Assembly (NCBI GenBank): GCA_963817485.1
Contig: CAWFOR010000003.1
Coordinates: forward strand, 62,001 to 126,000
DNA length: 64,000 nt
From: Hyphomicrobium_A sp963817485
GTDB lineage: Bacteria > Pseudomonadota > Alphaproteobacteria > Rhizobiales > Hyphomicrobiaceae
Reading direction: 5' to 3'
Every line of letters begins with the position of its first letter. Position 1 is the first letter of the stretch. The notes under the pieces were generated by a model. The model worked only from the letters and a program-made list of their open reading frames with translations. It did no database searches and had not been told where the DNA came from. The translations under genes and the position numbers were made by a program. Shown here piece by piece: positions 31,278-40,930 of the stretch.

Positions 31278-31371
31278 GCTTAGCAGCCCGGCTGGGAATC
31301 ACTCCGTGTAGTGCTAGTGTTGCCGCATTGATTTGGCGTCCCTCGCGAATTTAGAGGAGTCGAATACTTCG

Positions 31372-32316
31372 GTGGCCCGCGGGACAACACGGTTCCGGTA
31401 CGCCCTGACGCTGGCGCTTCTTGCTGCCGGCGGAGGTGAAACTTGGGCCACCCGCCTGGACAAGACCGCCTGCGCCGACCTCAACACCGAGCTATCGGGC
31501 CTGCTCGCGCCCGGGCTCAAGGAGGACATGGACAAGGGTCCCGCGTGGGCAGCGGCGAACCTGCCGCCGGAGCGTCTCATAGTCATCAACAGGGTGATCG
31601 AGCTGCAGGGCCAGATCGAGTTCAGGTGTGGCGCCCCCCGCAACCTGGCGAAGTCGCCCACCCCAAAACCCGGGGACAAGGCGCCCGCTGACACTCCGGG
31701 GACCGCGAAGGCCGCGACGGCGAAGTCGAACGCCGACGATTCCGGCGACGACGCTGCGCCGGCGAAGCCCGCGCCGAAAAAGACGATGCGCCGGAAACGG
31801 GGCTCCGCTGCAACGAGCCCGGAATTGCCGGTTGTCGTTCCCGTGGCCACCACTCCGACAATCCAGCCACGGGCGACCGCTCCGGCAGTGCCGCCTGCGG
31901 TCGTGGCGCCGGCAAAGGCGCTTCCGGTTGCCCCCGTGACCACCACTCCGGCAGCCCAGTCGCCGCGGACGACCACCGCAGCGACGCCACCCGCGGCCGT
32001 GACGCCGGCGAAGCTGGTCCCCGAGGTCAATAAGACGGCGGTTTCGACGCCACCGAAGGTTGCGCCCGGGAACAACCCGGTTCGGACTGTGAGCACAACT
32101 CCAGACAGTGCCCAGGCTAAAGCTTCGGCCGGCACAGTGCCGGTTGCGGCCGCCGTCGCGACACCTGCCTCAGGCGCCCAACCCGCTCCGGCGACGGGCA
32201 TGGAGAAAGGCGCAACGCCCAAGACGACGGCCAAGAAGCCGTCGCGGCGCGACAGCACCAGCGCCTACATGTCGCCCGCGGACGTCAATCCGTTCGGGCT
32301 GCCGACCGGCCATTAG
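31372..32316 (+). CDS. Secreted Ala/Pro/Thr-rich protein of unknown function
   Basis: GTG 31372 gives 314 residues with a signal peptide (RFRYALTLALLAAGGG, cut after TWA); TTG 31333 is an alternative start. A small N-terminal domain (DKTACADLNTELSGLLAPGLKEDM through GQIEFRCGAP) with two cysteines is followed by about 200 residues of low-complexity Ala, Pro, Thr and Lys, and a short C-terminal tail. The folded part may be periplasmic with a long disordered tail. I do not recognise the family. It lies between tpiA and secG in the same direction. Confidence 0.65.
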   Translation: MARGTTRFRYALTLALLAAGGGETWATRLDKTACADLNTELSGLLAPGLKEDMDKGPAWAAANLPPERLIVINRVIELQGQIEFRCGAPRNLAKSPTPKPGDKAPADTPGTAKAATAKSNADDSGDDAAPAKPAPKKTMRRKRGSAATSPELPVVVPVATTPTIQPRATAPAVPPAVVAPAKALPVAPVTTTPAAQSPRTTTAATPPAAVTPAKLVPEVNKTAVSTPPKVAPGNNPVRTVSTTPDSAQAKASAGTVPVAAAVATPASGAQPAPATGMEKGATPKTTAKKPSRRDSTSAYMSPADVNPFGLPTGH

Positions 32317-32427
32317 CGCGGGCCGCGCGAAAAGCGCCATTTCCCCGCACTGGCCCCGCACTAGCCTCGTGCCGGCATCTGGTATAGAACGCTGCCAAAT
32401 CCCCCGGTTACGGAGCTTCGCGCGGCC

Positions 32428-32808
32428 ATGGCGACTGCCCTTCTCGTTCTGCACCTGATGATCGCGGCGGCGCTCGTCTGCGTCGTGCTGCTGCAGCGTT
32501 CGGAGGGCGGCGCGCTCGGCATGGGCGGTGGCGGCGCCGGCGGCTTTCTGACCGGGCGCGGCACGGCGAATCTGTTGACGCGCACGACGGCCGGGCTTGC
32601 CGCGGCCTTTTTCACCACCAGCATCCTGCTGACGCTGCTTGCCCAGTCGAGCGCGCCGGCGGGTTCGATTCTCGATAAAGTAGCGCCGCCGGCGAGCACG
32701 GCTCCCGCCGCCCCCGGTGCGGCGCAGCCCGGGCAACCGGCCGCGCCCGAGGGCCGTGGCGGCATTCTCGACAAGCTGCAGCAGCCGGCCGTGCCTAATT
32801 CGCGCTGA
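32428..32808 (+). CDS. secG: SecG preprotein translocase subunit
   Basis: SecG is the small non-essential subunit of the SecYEG channel. The protein has 126 residues with two membrane segments (about 4-22 and 54-74) separated by the conserved LQRSEGGALGMGGGG loop. The C-terminal 45 residues are Ala/Pro-rich and variable. The tpiA-secG-pyrG neighbourhood is common in alphaproteobacteria. Confidence 0.95.
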   Translation: MATALLVLHLMIAAALVCVVLLQRSEGGALGMGGGGAGGFLTGRGTANLLTRTTAGLAAAFFTTSILLTLLAQSSAPAGSILDKVAPPASTAPAAPGAAQPGQPAAPEGRGGILDKLQQPAVPNSR

Positions 32809-32938
32809 TCGCGGATTAGGCAACTTTACCGTGCGCACTGATTGTTTGCGTGTGGCCGCAGCGCACCCCCAAGGCCAGTGAATTCGCCGTACAATTCCGG
32901 CGTACCCATCGATTCCGCTCTGGCCCTGAGGAAATCGC

Positions 32939-33469
32939 ATGCGCCGGAAGACCGCGCTCTACGTCGGCCTCTGTCTCACCTCCGCTCCGCTTGCCGGCTG
33001 CTCGAGCCTTTCGGCCATGACCTCGATCACGCCGCCGGTTGCCGACTTCACCGCCGCCTCCGTCTTCAGCCCGGTCGGCTACAATCAGACCAAGATCGAC
33101 GACACGCACTACCAGGTGCAGGCGTCAGGCACCGAGGCGACACCGAAGGATCGCATCGAGAAGATCGCGCGCGCACGCGCCGCCCAGATCGGCGTCGACG
33201 AGAAGTTGAAGTTCTTCAAGGTGACGAGCGTGCAGCACTCCATCACCTGCAACAGACGCCAGGACGGCTACAAGTCGACGCCGACGCCGGCTTCGGCCCG
33301 GCCCTCCGTGGTCATCGACGTCGTCTACGCCAAGGACGCGACCGATCCGAGCTTCCAGAGCTCGGAGGAAGCGCTCAACACCTTGAAGACCGACCTCGCC
33401 GCGGAGTCCGTCGCGCCCGAGGCGCGCGCGGCCGCCGTCCAGGAGACGCTCGAGAGTTGCAAGAGCTAG
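32939..33469 (+). CDS. Conserved lipoprotein, CC0125/CC1285-like
   Basis: The protein has 176 residues with lipobox LAGC (Cys20). The core GYNQTKIDDTHYQVQASGTEATPKD, then IARARAAQIG, resembles the CC0125/CC1285 family of alphaproteobacterial lipoproteins, as I remember it. Function is unknown. It sits between secG and pyrG in the same direction. Confidence 0.7.
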   Translation: MRRKTALYVGLCLTSAPLAGCSSLSAMTSITPPVADFTAASVFSPVGYNQTKIDDTHYQVQASGTEATPKDRIEKIARARAAQIGVDEKLKFFKVTSVQHSITCNRRQDGYKSTPTPASARPSVVIDVVYAKDATDPSFQSSEEALNTLKTDLAAESVAPEARAAAVQETLESCKS

Positions 33470-33579
33470 CTCCCCGAGCTTTATCCGGGGCCCATAACCC
33501 GTTGCTGCCTTAAGCAAATCGGGGATTAGTCAGAAAGGCCCTTCGAATCGCAGCCGCCTTCGTGTAAGCCTCGAAGCCC

Positions 33580-35209
<1,630 letters not shown>

Positions 35210-35397
35210 CTGTTGCGTTGCCCTCGGTGCAGCGCAGTGGACCGCTGCGTTGCGGCCGGCATCTTGTTTGATCGTCAATGGCTGCTCGGATTTTGTGCAT
35301 GCGCCTTCCGGCTCCCTGCCGCGGTTGGCAGCAATTCTCTTCCTATTTCTTCCATTAAATGAATGATTTCAGCGATGTAGCAACGCTGTTAAGCACT

Positions 35398-35413
35398 TGG
35401 CACGAGACTTGAT
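35398..35413 (+). promoter_or_regulatory. Sigma-54-like promoter upstream of the PII gene
   Basis: TGGCACGAGACTTGAT matches the -24/-12 consensus TGGCACG-N4-TTGC except for GA in place of GC at -12. It lies 87 bp upstream of the PII start, where nitrogen-controlled promoters are usually found. The imperfect -12 element keeps confidence modest. Confidence 0.4.
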
Positions 35414-35500
35414 TGCTATGGGGCGTTAACCAAGCCGGCCGCTGACAGGCCGGGGTGGGGCCCGAGTTGGGCAAGGGACAAACACAAGGAGACGCTCCCC

Positions 35501-35839
35501 ATGAAGCTCGTTACAGCCATCATCAAGCCCTTCAAGATCGACGACGTGCGCAACGCCCTGACCAAGGTCGGGGTTGCCGGCCTGACCGTCACCGAGGTCA
35601 AGGGCTTCGGCCGCCAGAAGGGCCACACCGAGGTTTATCGCGGGGCCGAGTACACGACGAACCTGCTCCCCAAGGTGAAGATCGAGGTGGCCGTGGCGGA
35701 CGGCCAGGCGGCCGGTGTCGTCAACGCGATCCGCGCTGCGGCCAACACCAATGCCATCGGCGACGGCAAGATCTTCGTGTCGCCGGTCGAGCAGATCGTG
35801 CGCATCCGCACGGGCGAGACGGCCGAGGCCGCGCTCTAA
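35501..35839 (+). CDS. PII nitrogen-signalling protein, GlnK-like
   Basis: PII proteins sense 2-oxoglutarate and ATP/ADP and are uridylylated when nitrogen is scarce. The protein has 112 residues. The T-loop uridylylation site is Tyr51 in YRGAEYTTN, and GDGKIFVSPVEQIVRIRTGE is the C-terminal signature. The N-terminus MKLVTAIIKPFK is closer to GlnK than to GlnB. GlnK genes usually precede amtB; here none follows. AAGGAG precedes the start. Confidence 0.9.
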   Translation: MKLVTAIIKPFKIDDVRNALTKVGVAGLTVTEVKGFGRQKGHTEVYRGAEYTTNLLPKVKIEVAVADGQAAGVVNAIRAAANTNAIGDGKIFVSPVEQIVRIRTGETAEAAL

Positions 35840-36184
35840 CCCAGGCCGGTCATATGCGCGTCCCTGCCGGGGCCGCGAGGGCATCCCGCTCTCGCGTTCC
35901 CGGCGGGGCCCCACCAGACGCCGTCCCGCCCAAGAGCGCCTTAGAGAACGGCGATCAACAAACGCAGTTGCTGTGGCGTACACGCAACTAGGCCCCGGCG
36001 TTTCGCCCGCTCCCGCCTAGCGCCCGTAACAGAGCTGTTCCACACATATCGAAGCCCTGCGGCCCGAATCGGACCATAACGGGGACGCGGAGGGCGTAGG
36101 GGCTCTGGAACTACCTCCGAAAGATGCCGCGGGCATCGCCTCGCGGCGCCAACAAAACTGATCGCGCTCAGGGGAGTCTTACAA
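35840..36184. other. 345-bp gap after the PII gene
   Basis: A long imperfect hairpin at about 35859-35911 (CCTGCCGGGG and GCGAG against CTCGC and CCCGGCGGGG) may terminate the PII transcript; no T-run follows. I see no gene or tRNA in the rest. Confidence 0.45.
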
Positions 36185-36448
36185 ATGCTATCGGATCCAC
36201 AGTCGCTAATCATCCTACTCATCGTAGGTGCCATCGCGGGCTGGCTCGCCGGCACCATCGTGAAAGGCTACGGCTTCGGACTTATCGGGAACATCATCGT
36301 CGGCGTCATCGGCGCATTCATCGGCGGCTGGCTGTTTCCCTCGCTCGGATTGTGGGACCTTCCGGGCATCGTCGGCGTCATCGTTTCGGCGACGCTGGGA
36401 GCCATCATCCTGCTGGTTATCATCGGCCTCATCAGACGCGTGACCTGA
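36185..36448 (+). CDS. GlsB/YeaQ/YmgE-family small membrane protein
   Basis: The protein has 87 residues, almost entirely membrane, with three hydrophobic segments and the family pattern GAIAGWLAGTIVKGYGFGLIGNIIVGVIGAFIGGWLF. These transglycosylase-associated or stress-response proteins are common, but their function is unclear. CAGGGGAG precedes the ATG, and a strong hairpin follows. Confidence 0.88.
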   Translation: MLSDPQSLIILLIVGAIAGWLAGTIVKGYGFGLIGNIIVGVIGAFIGGWLFPSLGLWDLPGIVGVIVSATLGAIILLVIIGLIRRVT

Positions 36449-36471
36449 CAAGGGTTTACGCTATTTCTTCG

Positions 36472-36500
36472 AATGACCGCGCTTGTTAAGCGCGGTCATT
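36472..36500. terminator. Strong hairpin after the GlsB-like gene
   Basis: Perfect 13-bp arms AATGACCGCGCTT and AAGCGCGGTCATT flank the loop GTT. It lies 24 bp after the stop and 44 bp before kdsA. The A/T ends of the arms could give short U-tracts in both directions. Confidence 0.65.
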
Positions 36501-36543
36501 TGCCTTCCGGCACGCCGCCTCCCCCTCCGTGCTATAAGGCCCC

Positions 36544-37407
36544 ATGAGCAAGCACGACCCCCTGAAGCCCAATCCGCGCGTTGCCGTTGGCGCCATCGAG
36601 ATCGCGAACGACGCGCCCATCGCGGTGTTCGCCGGCCCCTGCCAGATGGAGAGCCGCGCGCACGCGCTCGAGATGGCGACCGCGTTGAAGGAGATCGCGG
36701 GCAAGCTGGGCTTCGGGCTGATCTACAAGACCTCCTTCGACAAGGCGAACCGCACCTCGCTCTCGGGCAAGCGCGGCATCGGGCTCGACGCGGCGCTGCC
36801 GGTGTTCGCGGAGATCCGCGAGACGCTTGGGCTGCCGGTCGTCACCGACGTGCACGAGCCGGCGCAGTGCGCGGCCGTCGCGCCCTTCGTCGACGTGCTG
36901 CAAATCCCGGCCTTCCTCTGCCGCCAGACCGATCTTTTGATCGCGGCGGCGAAGACCGGCCGCGTCGTCAAGATCAAGAAGGGTCAGTTCCTCGCGCCCT
37001 GGGACATGAAGCAGGTGGTGACGAAGGTCGTGGCCTCGGGCAATCCGAACGTGCTCCTGACCGAGCGCGGATCGTCCTTCGGCTACAACACGCTCGTCAC
37101 CGACATGCGGGGGCTCCCCATCATGGCGGAGACGGGCGCGCCCGTGATCTTCGATGCGACCCACTCGGTGCAGCAGCCGGGCGGCCAGGGCACGAGCTCG
37201 GGCGGCGACCGCCGCTTCGTGCCGGTGCTGGCGCGCGCTGCCGTCGCGGTCGGCGTCGCCGGCGTCTTCATCGAGACGCACGAGAACCCCGACCGCGCGC
37301 CGTCGGACGGACCGAACATGCTGCCGCTTGCCGACTTCGCGCCGCTCATGGCCGAGCTGATGGCGATCGACGCGCTGATCAAGTCGCAGAGGCGGTCGGG
37401 CGCTTGA
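36544..37407 (+). CDS. kdsA: KdsA 3-deoxy-D-manno-octulosonate 8-phosphate synthase
   Basis: KdsA condenses phosphoenolpyruvate with arabinose 5-phosphate to make KDO 8-phosphate for the LPS inner core, linking it to the lipid A block at the left of the window. The protein has 287 residues with FAGPCQMESRAHAL, YKTSFDKANRTS, TDVHEPAQC, IKKGQFLAPWDM and FDATHSVQQPGGQG. The frame is intact. Confidence 0.96.
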   Translation: MSKHDPLKPNPRVAVGAIEIANDAPIAVFAGPCQMESRAHALEMATALKEIAGKLGFGLIYKTSFDKANRTSLSGKRGIGLDAALPVFAEIRETLGLPVVTDVHEPAQCAAVAPFVDVLQIPAFLCRQTDLLIAAAKTGRVVKIKKGQFLAPWDMKQVVTKVVASGNPNVLLTERGSSFGYNTLVTDMRGLPIMAETGAPVIFDATHSVQQPGGQGTSSGGDRRFVPVLARAAVAVGVAGVFIETHENPDRAPSDGPNMLPLADFAPLMAELMAIDALIKSQRRSGA

Positions 37408-37418
37408 GCGCGCCCGAC
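37395..37418 (+). terminator. Hairpin overlapping the kdsA stop
   Basis: Perfect 9-bp arms GTCGGGCGC and GCGCCCGAC flank a 6-base loop that contains the kdsA stop codon. There is no T-run, so it may serve as an RNA 3' end or a stability element. Confidence 0.4.
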
Positions 37419-37453
37419 CCCGACGTAATGTGGACGTATCGGGCTTGCGGGCT

Positions 37454-37690
37454 TTAGTCGTTCTGCAGGAACGACGCGGCGACCCACAGGGGCTCTGCGT
37501 CGCGGCCCTGGCCCGGCATCAGCCTCGGGCGGTGCTCGGCGACGGTCACGCACCCCGTCTCGCCGCACATGGGGCCGGAGTTGAAGGTGACGGCATTCAG
37601 CGCCGCGACGCTCATGGATGTGACGAAGTAGGCGACGGTGTAGAGGCAGGCGACTACCCCCAGCGTACGCATGACGAGATCGAAAGACAT
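37454..37690 (-). CDS. Small membrane protein of unknown function
   Basis: The protein has 78 residues with one hydrophobic segment (TLGVVACLYTVAYFVTSMSV) near the N-terminus and two cysteines in MCGETGCVTV. It lies alone on the minus strand, convergent with kdsA. I do not recognise it. A full CtrA-type site lies about 107 bp upstream of its start. Confidence 0.45.
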   Translation of the reverse strand: MSFDLVMRTLGVVACLYTVAYFVTSMSVAALNAVTFNSGPMCGETGCVTVAEHRPRLMPGQGRDAEPLWVAASFLQND

Positions 37691-37796
37691 CGCGCGACCC
37701 CCTTGGTCCTTGCACTGTGATACCGGCCGCGGGACGCTCGGAAAGCGCCGGGATGCGAACTCCGCCCGCGGTCCGTCAACACTATGGAAAGACCGC

Positions 37797-37811
37797 TTAA
37801 CGCCGCGTTAA
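37797..37811. promoter_or_regulatory. Candidate CtrA binding site
   Basis: TTAACGCCGCGTTAA matches the alphaproteobacterial cell-cycle regulator site TTAA-N7-TTAA exactly. It lies 107 bp upstream of the small membrane protein gene and 286 bp upstream of the antiporter gene; the nearer gene is the likelier target. Chance occurrence in high-GC DNA is low but not negligible. Confidence 0.45.
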
Positions 37812-37888
37812 GGTTACACATCCGTGAACGCCACGATTCGGCGGTGGTCGCATACGCGAGTTGATGTGGGTCGCGCGCGCGGCGGTCG

Positions 37889-37911
37889 GTATGCATAGTG
37901 GGTGTGCATAC
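37889..37911. promoter_or_regulatory. Inverted repeat, possible operator
   Basis: Perfect 7-bp arms GTATGCA and TGCATAC are separated by 9 bases. This looks like a dimeric regulator site about 186 bp before the antiporter gene. Confidence 0.3.
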
Positions 37912-38096
37912 TGGGCCCGGCACCCTATGTTGCGTCTGTGCTAGGGTTACCAATCCCTCAAGGACAACGAGGCTCGCTCCGCGCTGCAATGGGGCGCTGA
38001 GGGCGGAGGACGCAACCACGGCGGCAATAACTCGCGTGCCTGTGGCCGCTACCGGCATGCGTTTCGAGATTGTGAGGTTAAGGGAAAGGGGAGGAG

Positions 38097-39917
38097 ATGC
38101 CTGGCGTCACGCTGCAGGAGACCGCCGTTCTATTGGCCGCGCTCGCGATTGCGGGTCCGCTCGCCCGCTGGCTCCGCATCAGCAGCGTGCTGGGCTACCT
38201 CATCGTCGGCATTCTGCTCGGTCCCTCGACGATCGGGCGCATGTTCTCCGACTACGAGGCCAAGGAGATCCTGGACTTTGCCGAGTTCGGCATCGTGCTC
38301 CTGCTGTTCGTGATCGGGCTCGAGCTGCGCCCCAAGCGCCTGTGGGCGATGCGCAACGCCGTGTTCGGCCTCGGCAGCGCGCAAGTCGGCGCCACAGCGC
38401 TCGTGCTGGCGGCAATCGCGCTGGCGCTCGGCTTTGCATGGCAGACCGCCATCTTCGTCGGATTTGCGCTCGCGCTGTCCTCGACCGCGTTTGCGCTCCA
38501 GCTCATGGAGGAGACGGGCGATCTCAACACGCGGCACGGGCGCCTGGGCTTCGCCGTGCTGCTGTTCCAGGACCTGTCGGCGATCCCGCTCATTGCGCTC
38601 GCGCCACTGTTCGCCGTCGTCAGCGTCGACAACGCGCCGAAGATGGATCTGCTCGCCGGCTTGAAGGGTCTCGGCATCATCGCCGTCGCCATCGTCGCTG
38701 GTCACTACCTGCTCGACCAATTCGTGCGCCTCGTCGCGCTGGCACGCGTCAAGGAAGCGATGACCGCGACGGCGCTTCTGACCGTCGTCGGCTTTGCAAT
38801 CCTGATGCAGTACGCGGGCGTTCCCGCCTCGCTCGGCGCCTTCATCGCCGGCGCGCTGCTGGCTGAATCGTCCTATCGCCACCAGCTCGAGGCCGACATC
38901 CAGCCGTTCGAAGGTCTGCTGCTGGGACTGTTCTTCACCGCCATCGGCATGACTATCGACCTTCAGCTTTTGGTCGACGAGCCGTGGTTGGTCCTCGGCC
39001 TCGTGGTCGGGCTCGTCGCCGTCAAGGCGGTCGTACTCTATGTGCTCGGGCGCTGGGAGGGGCTCGAGCCCGGCCCCGCGCGCCGGCTGGGGCTTGCGCT
39101 CGCCCAGGGCGGCGAGTTCGCCTTCGTGCTGTTCACGGTCGGCTACTCGGCCGGCGCGTTGACGTGGGAGACCTCCGAGCTCCTGAGCCTCGTCGTCACG
39201 CTGTCCATGGCGACGACGCCCGTTCTGCTGAAAATCGAGCAGATGCTGTCGCGCAAGAAGAAGACGACTCCCGCCTACGACACGCCGCCCGCGAAGGACG
39301 GTCACGTCATCATCGCCGGCTTTGGCCGCTTCGGGCAGATCGCGGCGCGCATCCTGAGGGGCAAGCGCATCCCCTTTACCGCACTCGACATCAGCGCCGA
39401 GCAGGTGGAGTTCGTCAAACGCTTCGGCAGCCAGGCGTTCTATGGCGACGCGAGCCGGCCCGAGATCCTCGACGCGGCAGGAGCGCACAACGCGCGCGCT
39501 TTCGTGCTCGCCATCGACGACGTCGAGGCCTCCGTGCGCACGGCCGAGGTGGTGCGCAGCAAATATCCCGATCTTCCGGTCTACGCGCGCGCCCGCAACC
39601 GCGCGCACGCCCACCGCCTGCTCGACCTCGGCGTCACGCACCTGCAGCGCGAAACGCTGCTCTCTGCGATCGACGTGACCAGGGAATTGCTGATGGGCCT
39701 CGGCTTTTCCGAGCGCGAAGCGGGCCGCATCACCAGCACGTTCCGCAAACACGACGAGCGGCGCCTGATCGAGGACTACAAGCTCGCGACCGACATGGAG
39801 AAGCTGCAGGAGCGCGCCCGCAGCGACACAAAGACCCTCGAGAAGCTGTTTGAGGAGGACGCCAAGGAAGAGGCGCGCCTAGAGGAGGCCTCGGGGGCGA
39901 AGGAGGCGGCCCAGTGA
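38097..39917 (+). CDS. Kef-type cation:proton antiporter with RCK (TrkA-N) domain
   Basis: The protein has 606 residues. The first 385 form a CPA2 antiporter membrane domain with about 12 segments (LGYLIVGILLGPSTIG, FVIGLELRPKRLW, QDLSAIPLI, GAFIAGALLAESSYRHQLE, LAQGGEFAFVLF). A Rossmann RCK domain follows at about 400-520 (HVIIAGFGRFGQIAARIL) and a charged helical tail at 540-606. KefB/KefC proteins export potassium and acidify the cytoplasm under electrophile stress. Its stop overlaps the next gene's GTG start. Confidence 0.92.
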   Translation: MPGVTLQETAVLLAALAIAGPLARWLRISSVLGYLIVGILLGPSTIGRMFSDYEAKEILDFAEFGIVLLLFVIGLELRPKRLWAMRNAVFGLGSAQVGATALVLAAIALALGFAWQTAIFVGFALALSSTAFALQLMEETGDLNTRHGRLGFAVLLFQDLSAIPLIALAPLFAVVSVDNAPKMDLLAGLKGLGIIAVAIVAGHYLLDQFVRLVALARVKEAMTATALLTVVGFAILMQYAGVPASLGAFIAGALLAESSYRHQLEADIQPFEGLLLGLFFTAIGMTIDLQLLVDEPWLVLGLVVGLVAVKAVVLYVLGRWEGLEPGPARRLGLALAQGGEFAFVLFTVGYSAGALTWETSELLSLVVTLSMATTPVLLKIEQMLSRKKKTTPAYDTPPAKDGHVIIAGFGRFGQIAARILRGKRIPFTALDISAEQVEFVKRFGSQAFYGDASRPEILDAAGAHNARAFVLAIDDVEASVRTAEVVRSKYPDLPVYARARNRAHAHRLLDLGVTHLQRETLLSAIDVTRELLMGLGFSEREAGRITSTFRKHDERRLIEDYKLATDMEKLQERARSDTKTLEKLFEEDAKEEARLEEASGAKEAAQ

Positions 39918-40816
39918 AGCCGATCATCTGCGTCGGGCATGCGGCGCTCGACTTCGTGTATCGCATCGAAGCGTTTCCGCCGGTGCCGACCAAAGTGCGC
40001 TCGCTCGAGCACATCGAGAGCGGCGGCGGCATGGCGGCGAACGCGGCCGCCACGATCGCGCGGCTCGGCGGCCCGGTGGAGCTGTGGAGCCGCACCGGCG
40101 CCGACAGCGCGGGCCAGCGCATCCACGCCTTCCTCGAGCGGGAGGGGGTCGATATCCGCTATGTGCGCACCTACGAAGGCGCGCGCTCGTCGACCTCGGC
40201 CGTCATCGTCGACGGCAAGGGCGAACGGCTCATCATCGGCGAGCGCGACCACGCTATGTCGTTGGATGCGAGCTGGCTGCCGCTCGAGCGCATCGCGGGC
40301 GCGGCCGCGGTCATGAGCGACCTCCGCTGGGTCGAGGGCACGCAGGCAGCTTTTGGTGCTGCGCGTGAAGCGGGTGTTCCGACGCTGCTCGACGCCGACC
40401 TCGGCGGCGGCGGCATTCTCCAGGCGTTCCTCTGCCTCGCCGACTACGCGATCTTCTCGGGGCCGGCGCTCGATGATTTCGCATCTGGTGCCGGCGACGA
40501 TGCGGAGCGGCTCGGCCGCGTCCTCGCGCTGGGCGTCAAGCATGCCGGCGTCACGCGCGGCGCGGAGGGCTACACCTGGGCCACGTCGGGCGGCCAAACG
40601 GGCCATCAGCCCGCCTTCCCCATCGAGGCAGTCGATACCACCGGAGCGGGAGATGCCTTCCACGGCGCCTTCGCCTGGGCACTTGCCAACGGCCATACGC
40701 CGGCCGACTGCGCCCGCATCGCTGCCGCCGTCTCCGCACTTAAATGCCGCCGCCTCGGCGCCCGCTCCGGCCTGCCGACGCTGGAGGAGCTGAATTCCTT
40801 CCTCAAGACCCATTGA
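39914..40816 (+). CDS. PfkB-family sugar kinase
   Basis: The protein has 300 residues and begins with GTG inside the antiporter stop (GTGA), so translation is coupled. The ribokinase fold is shown by GGGMAANAAATIARLG near the N-terminus and the catalytic and anion-hole motif DTTGAGDAFHGAFAWAL. The substrate is uncertain; ribokinase and sulfofructose-kinase-like relatives are possible. Confidence 0.88.
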   Translation: MKPIICVGHAALDFVYRIEAFPPVPTKVRSLEHIESGGGMAANAAATIARLGGPVELWSRTGADSAGQRIHAFLEREGVDIRYVRTYEGARSSTSAVIVDGKGERLIIGERDHAMSLDASWLPLERIAGAAAVMSDLRWVEGTQAAFGAAREAGVPTLLDADLGGGGILQAFLCLADYAIFSGPALDDFASGAGDDAERLGRVLALGVKHAGVTRGAEGYTWATSGGQTGHQPAFPIEAVDTTGAGDAFHGAFAWALANGHTPADCARIAAAVSALKCRRLGARSGLPTLEELNSFLKTH

Positions 40817-40930
40817 GCACATCCCGGCGGGGACATGGGTGCCGCGGGCGTAGACGCGGGGCGGTGGCATCGCTAAACGTGCGGGGACACTGACCCGGCC
40901 CGCGCAACGGCCGCAAAAGGGGACCGCAAA

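Larger units (their letters stand above)
37691..38096. other. 406-bp divergent regulatory region
   Basis: This gap separates the small membrane protein gene from the Kef-type antiporter gene. It holds a TTAA-N7-TTAA site and an inverted repeat, both listed separately. I see no gene in it. Confidence 0.55.

Noticed and set aside
35229..35248. Short hairpin after pyrG as its terminator
   Set aside because: The arms are only 6 bp with an 8-base loop and no T-run, too weak to call.
38130..39752. Long open frame of 540 codons on the strand opposite the antiporter gene
   Set aside because: High-GC coding DNA gives long antisense frames. Its translation is charged and low in complexity, while the plus strand encodes a clear antiporter.
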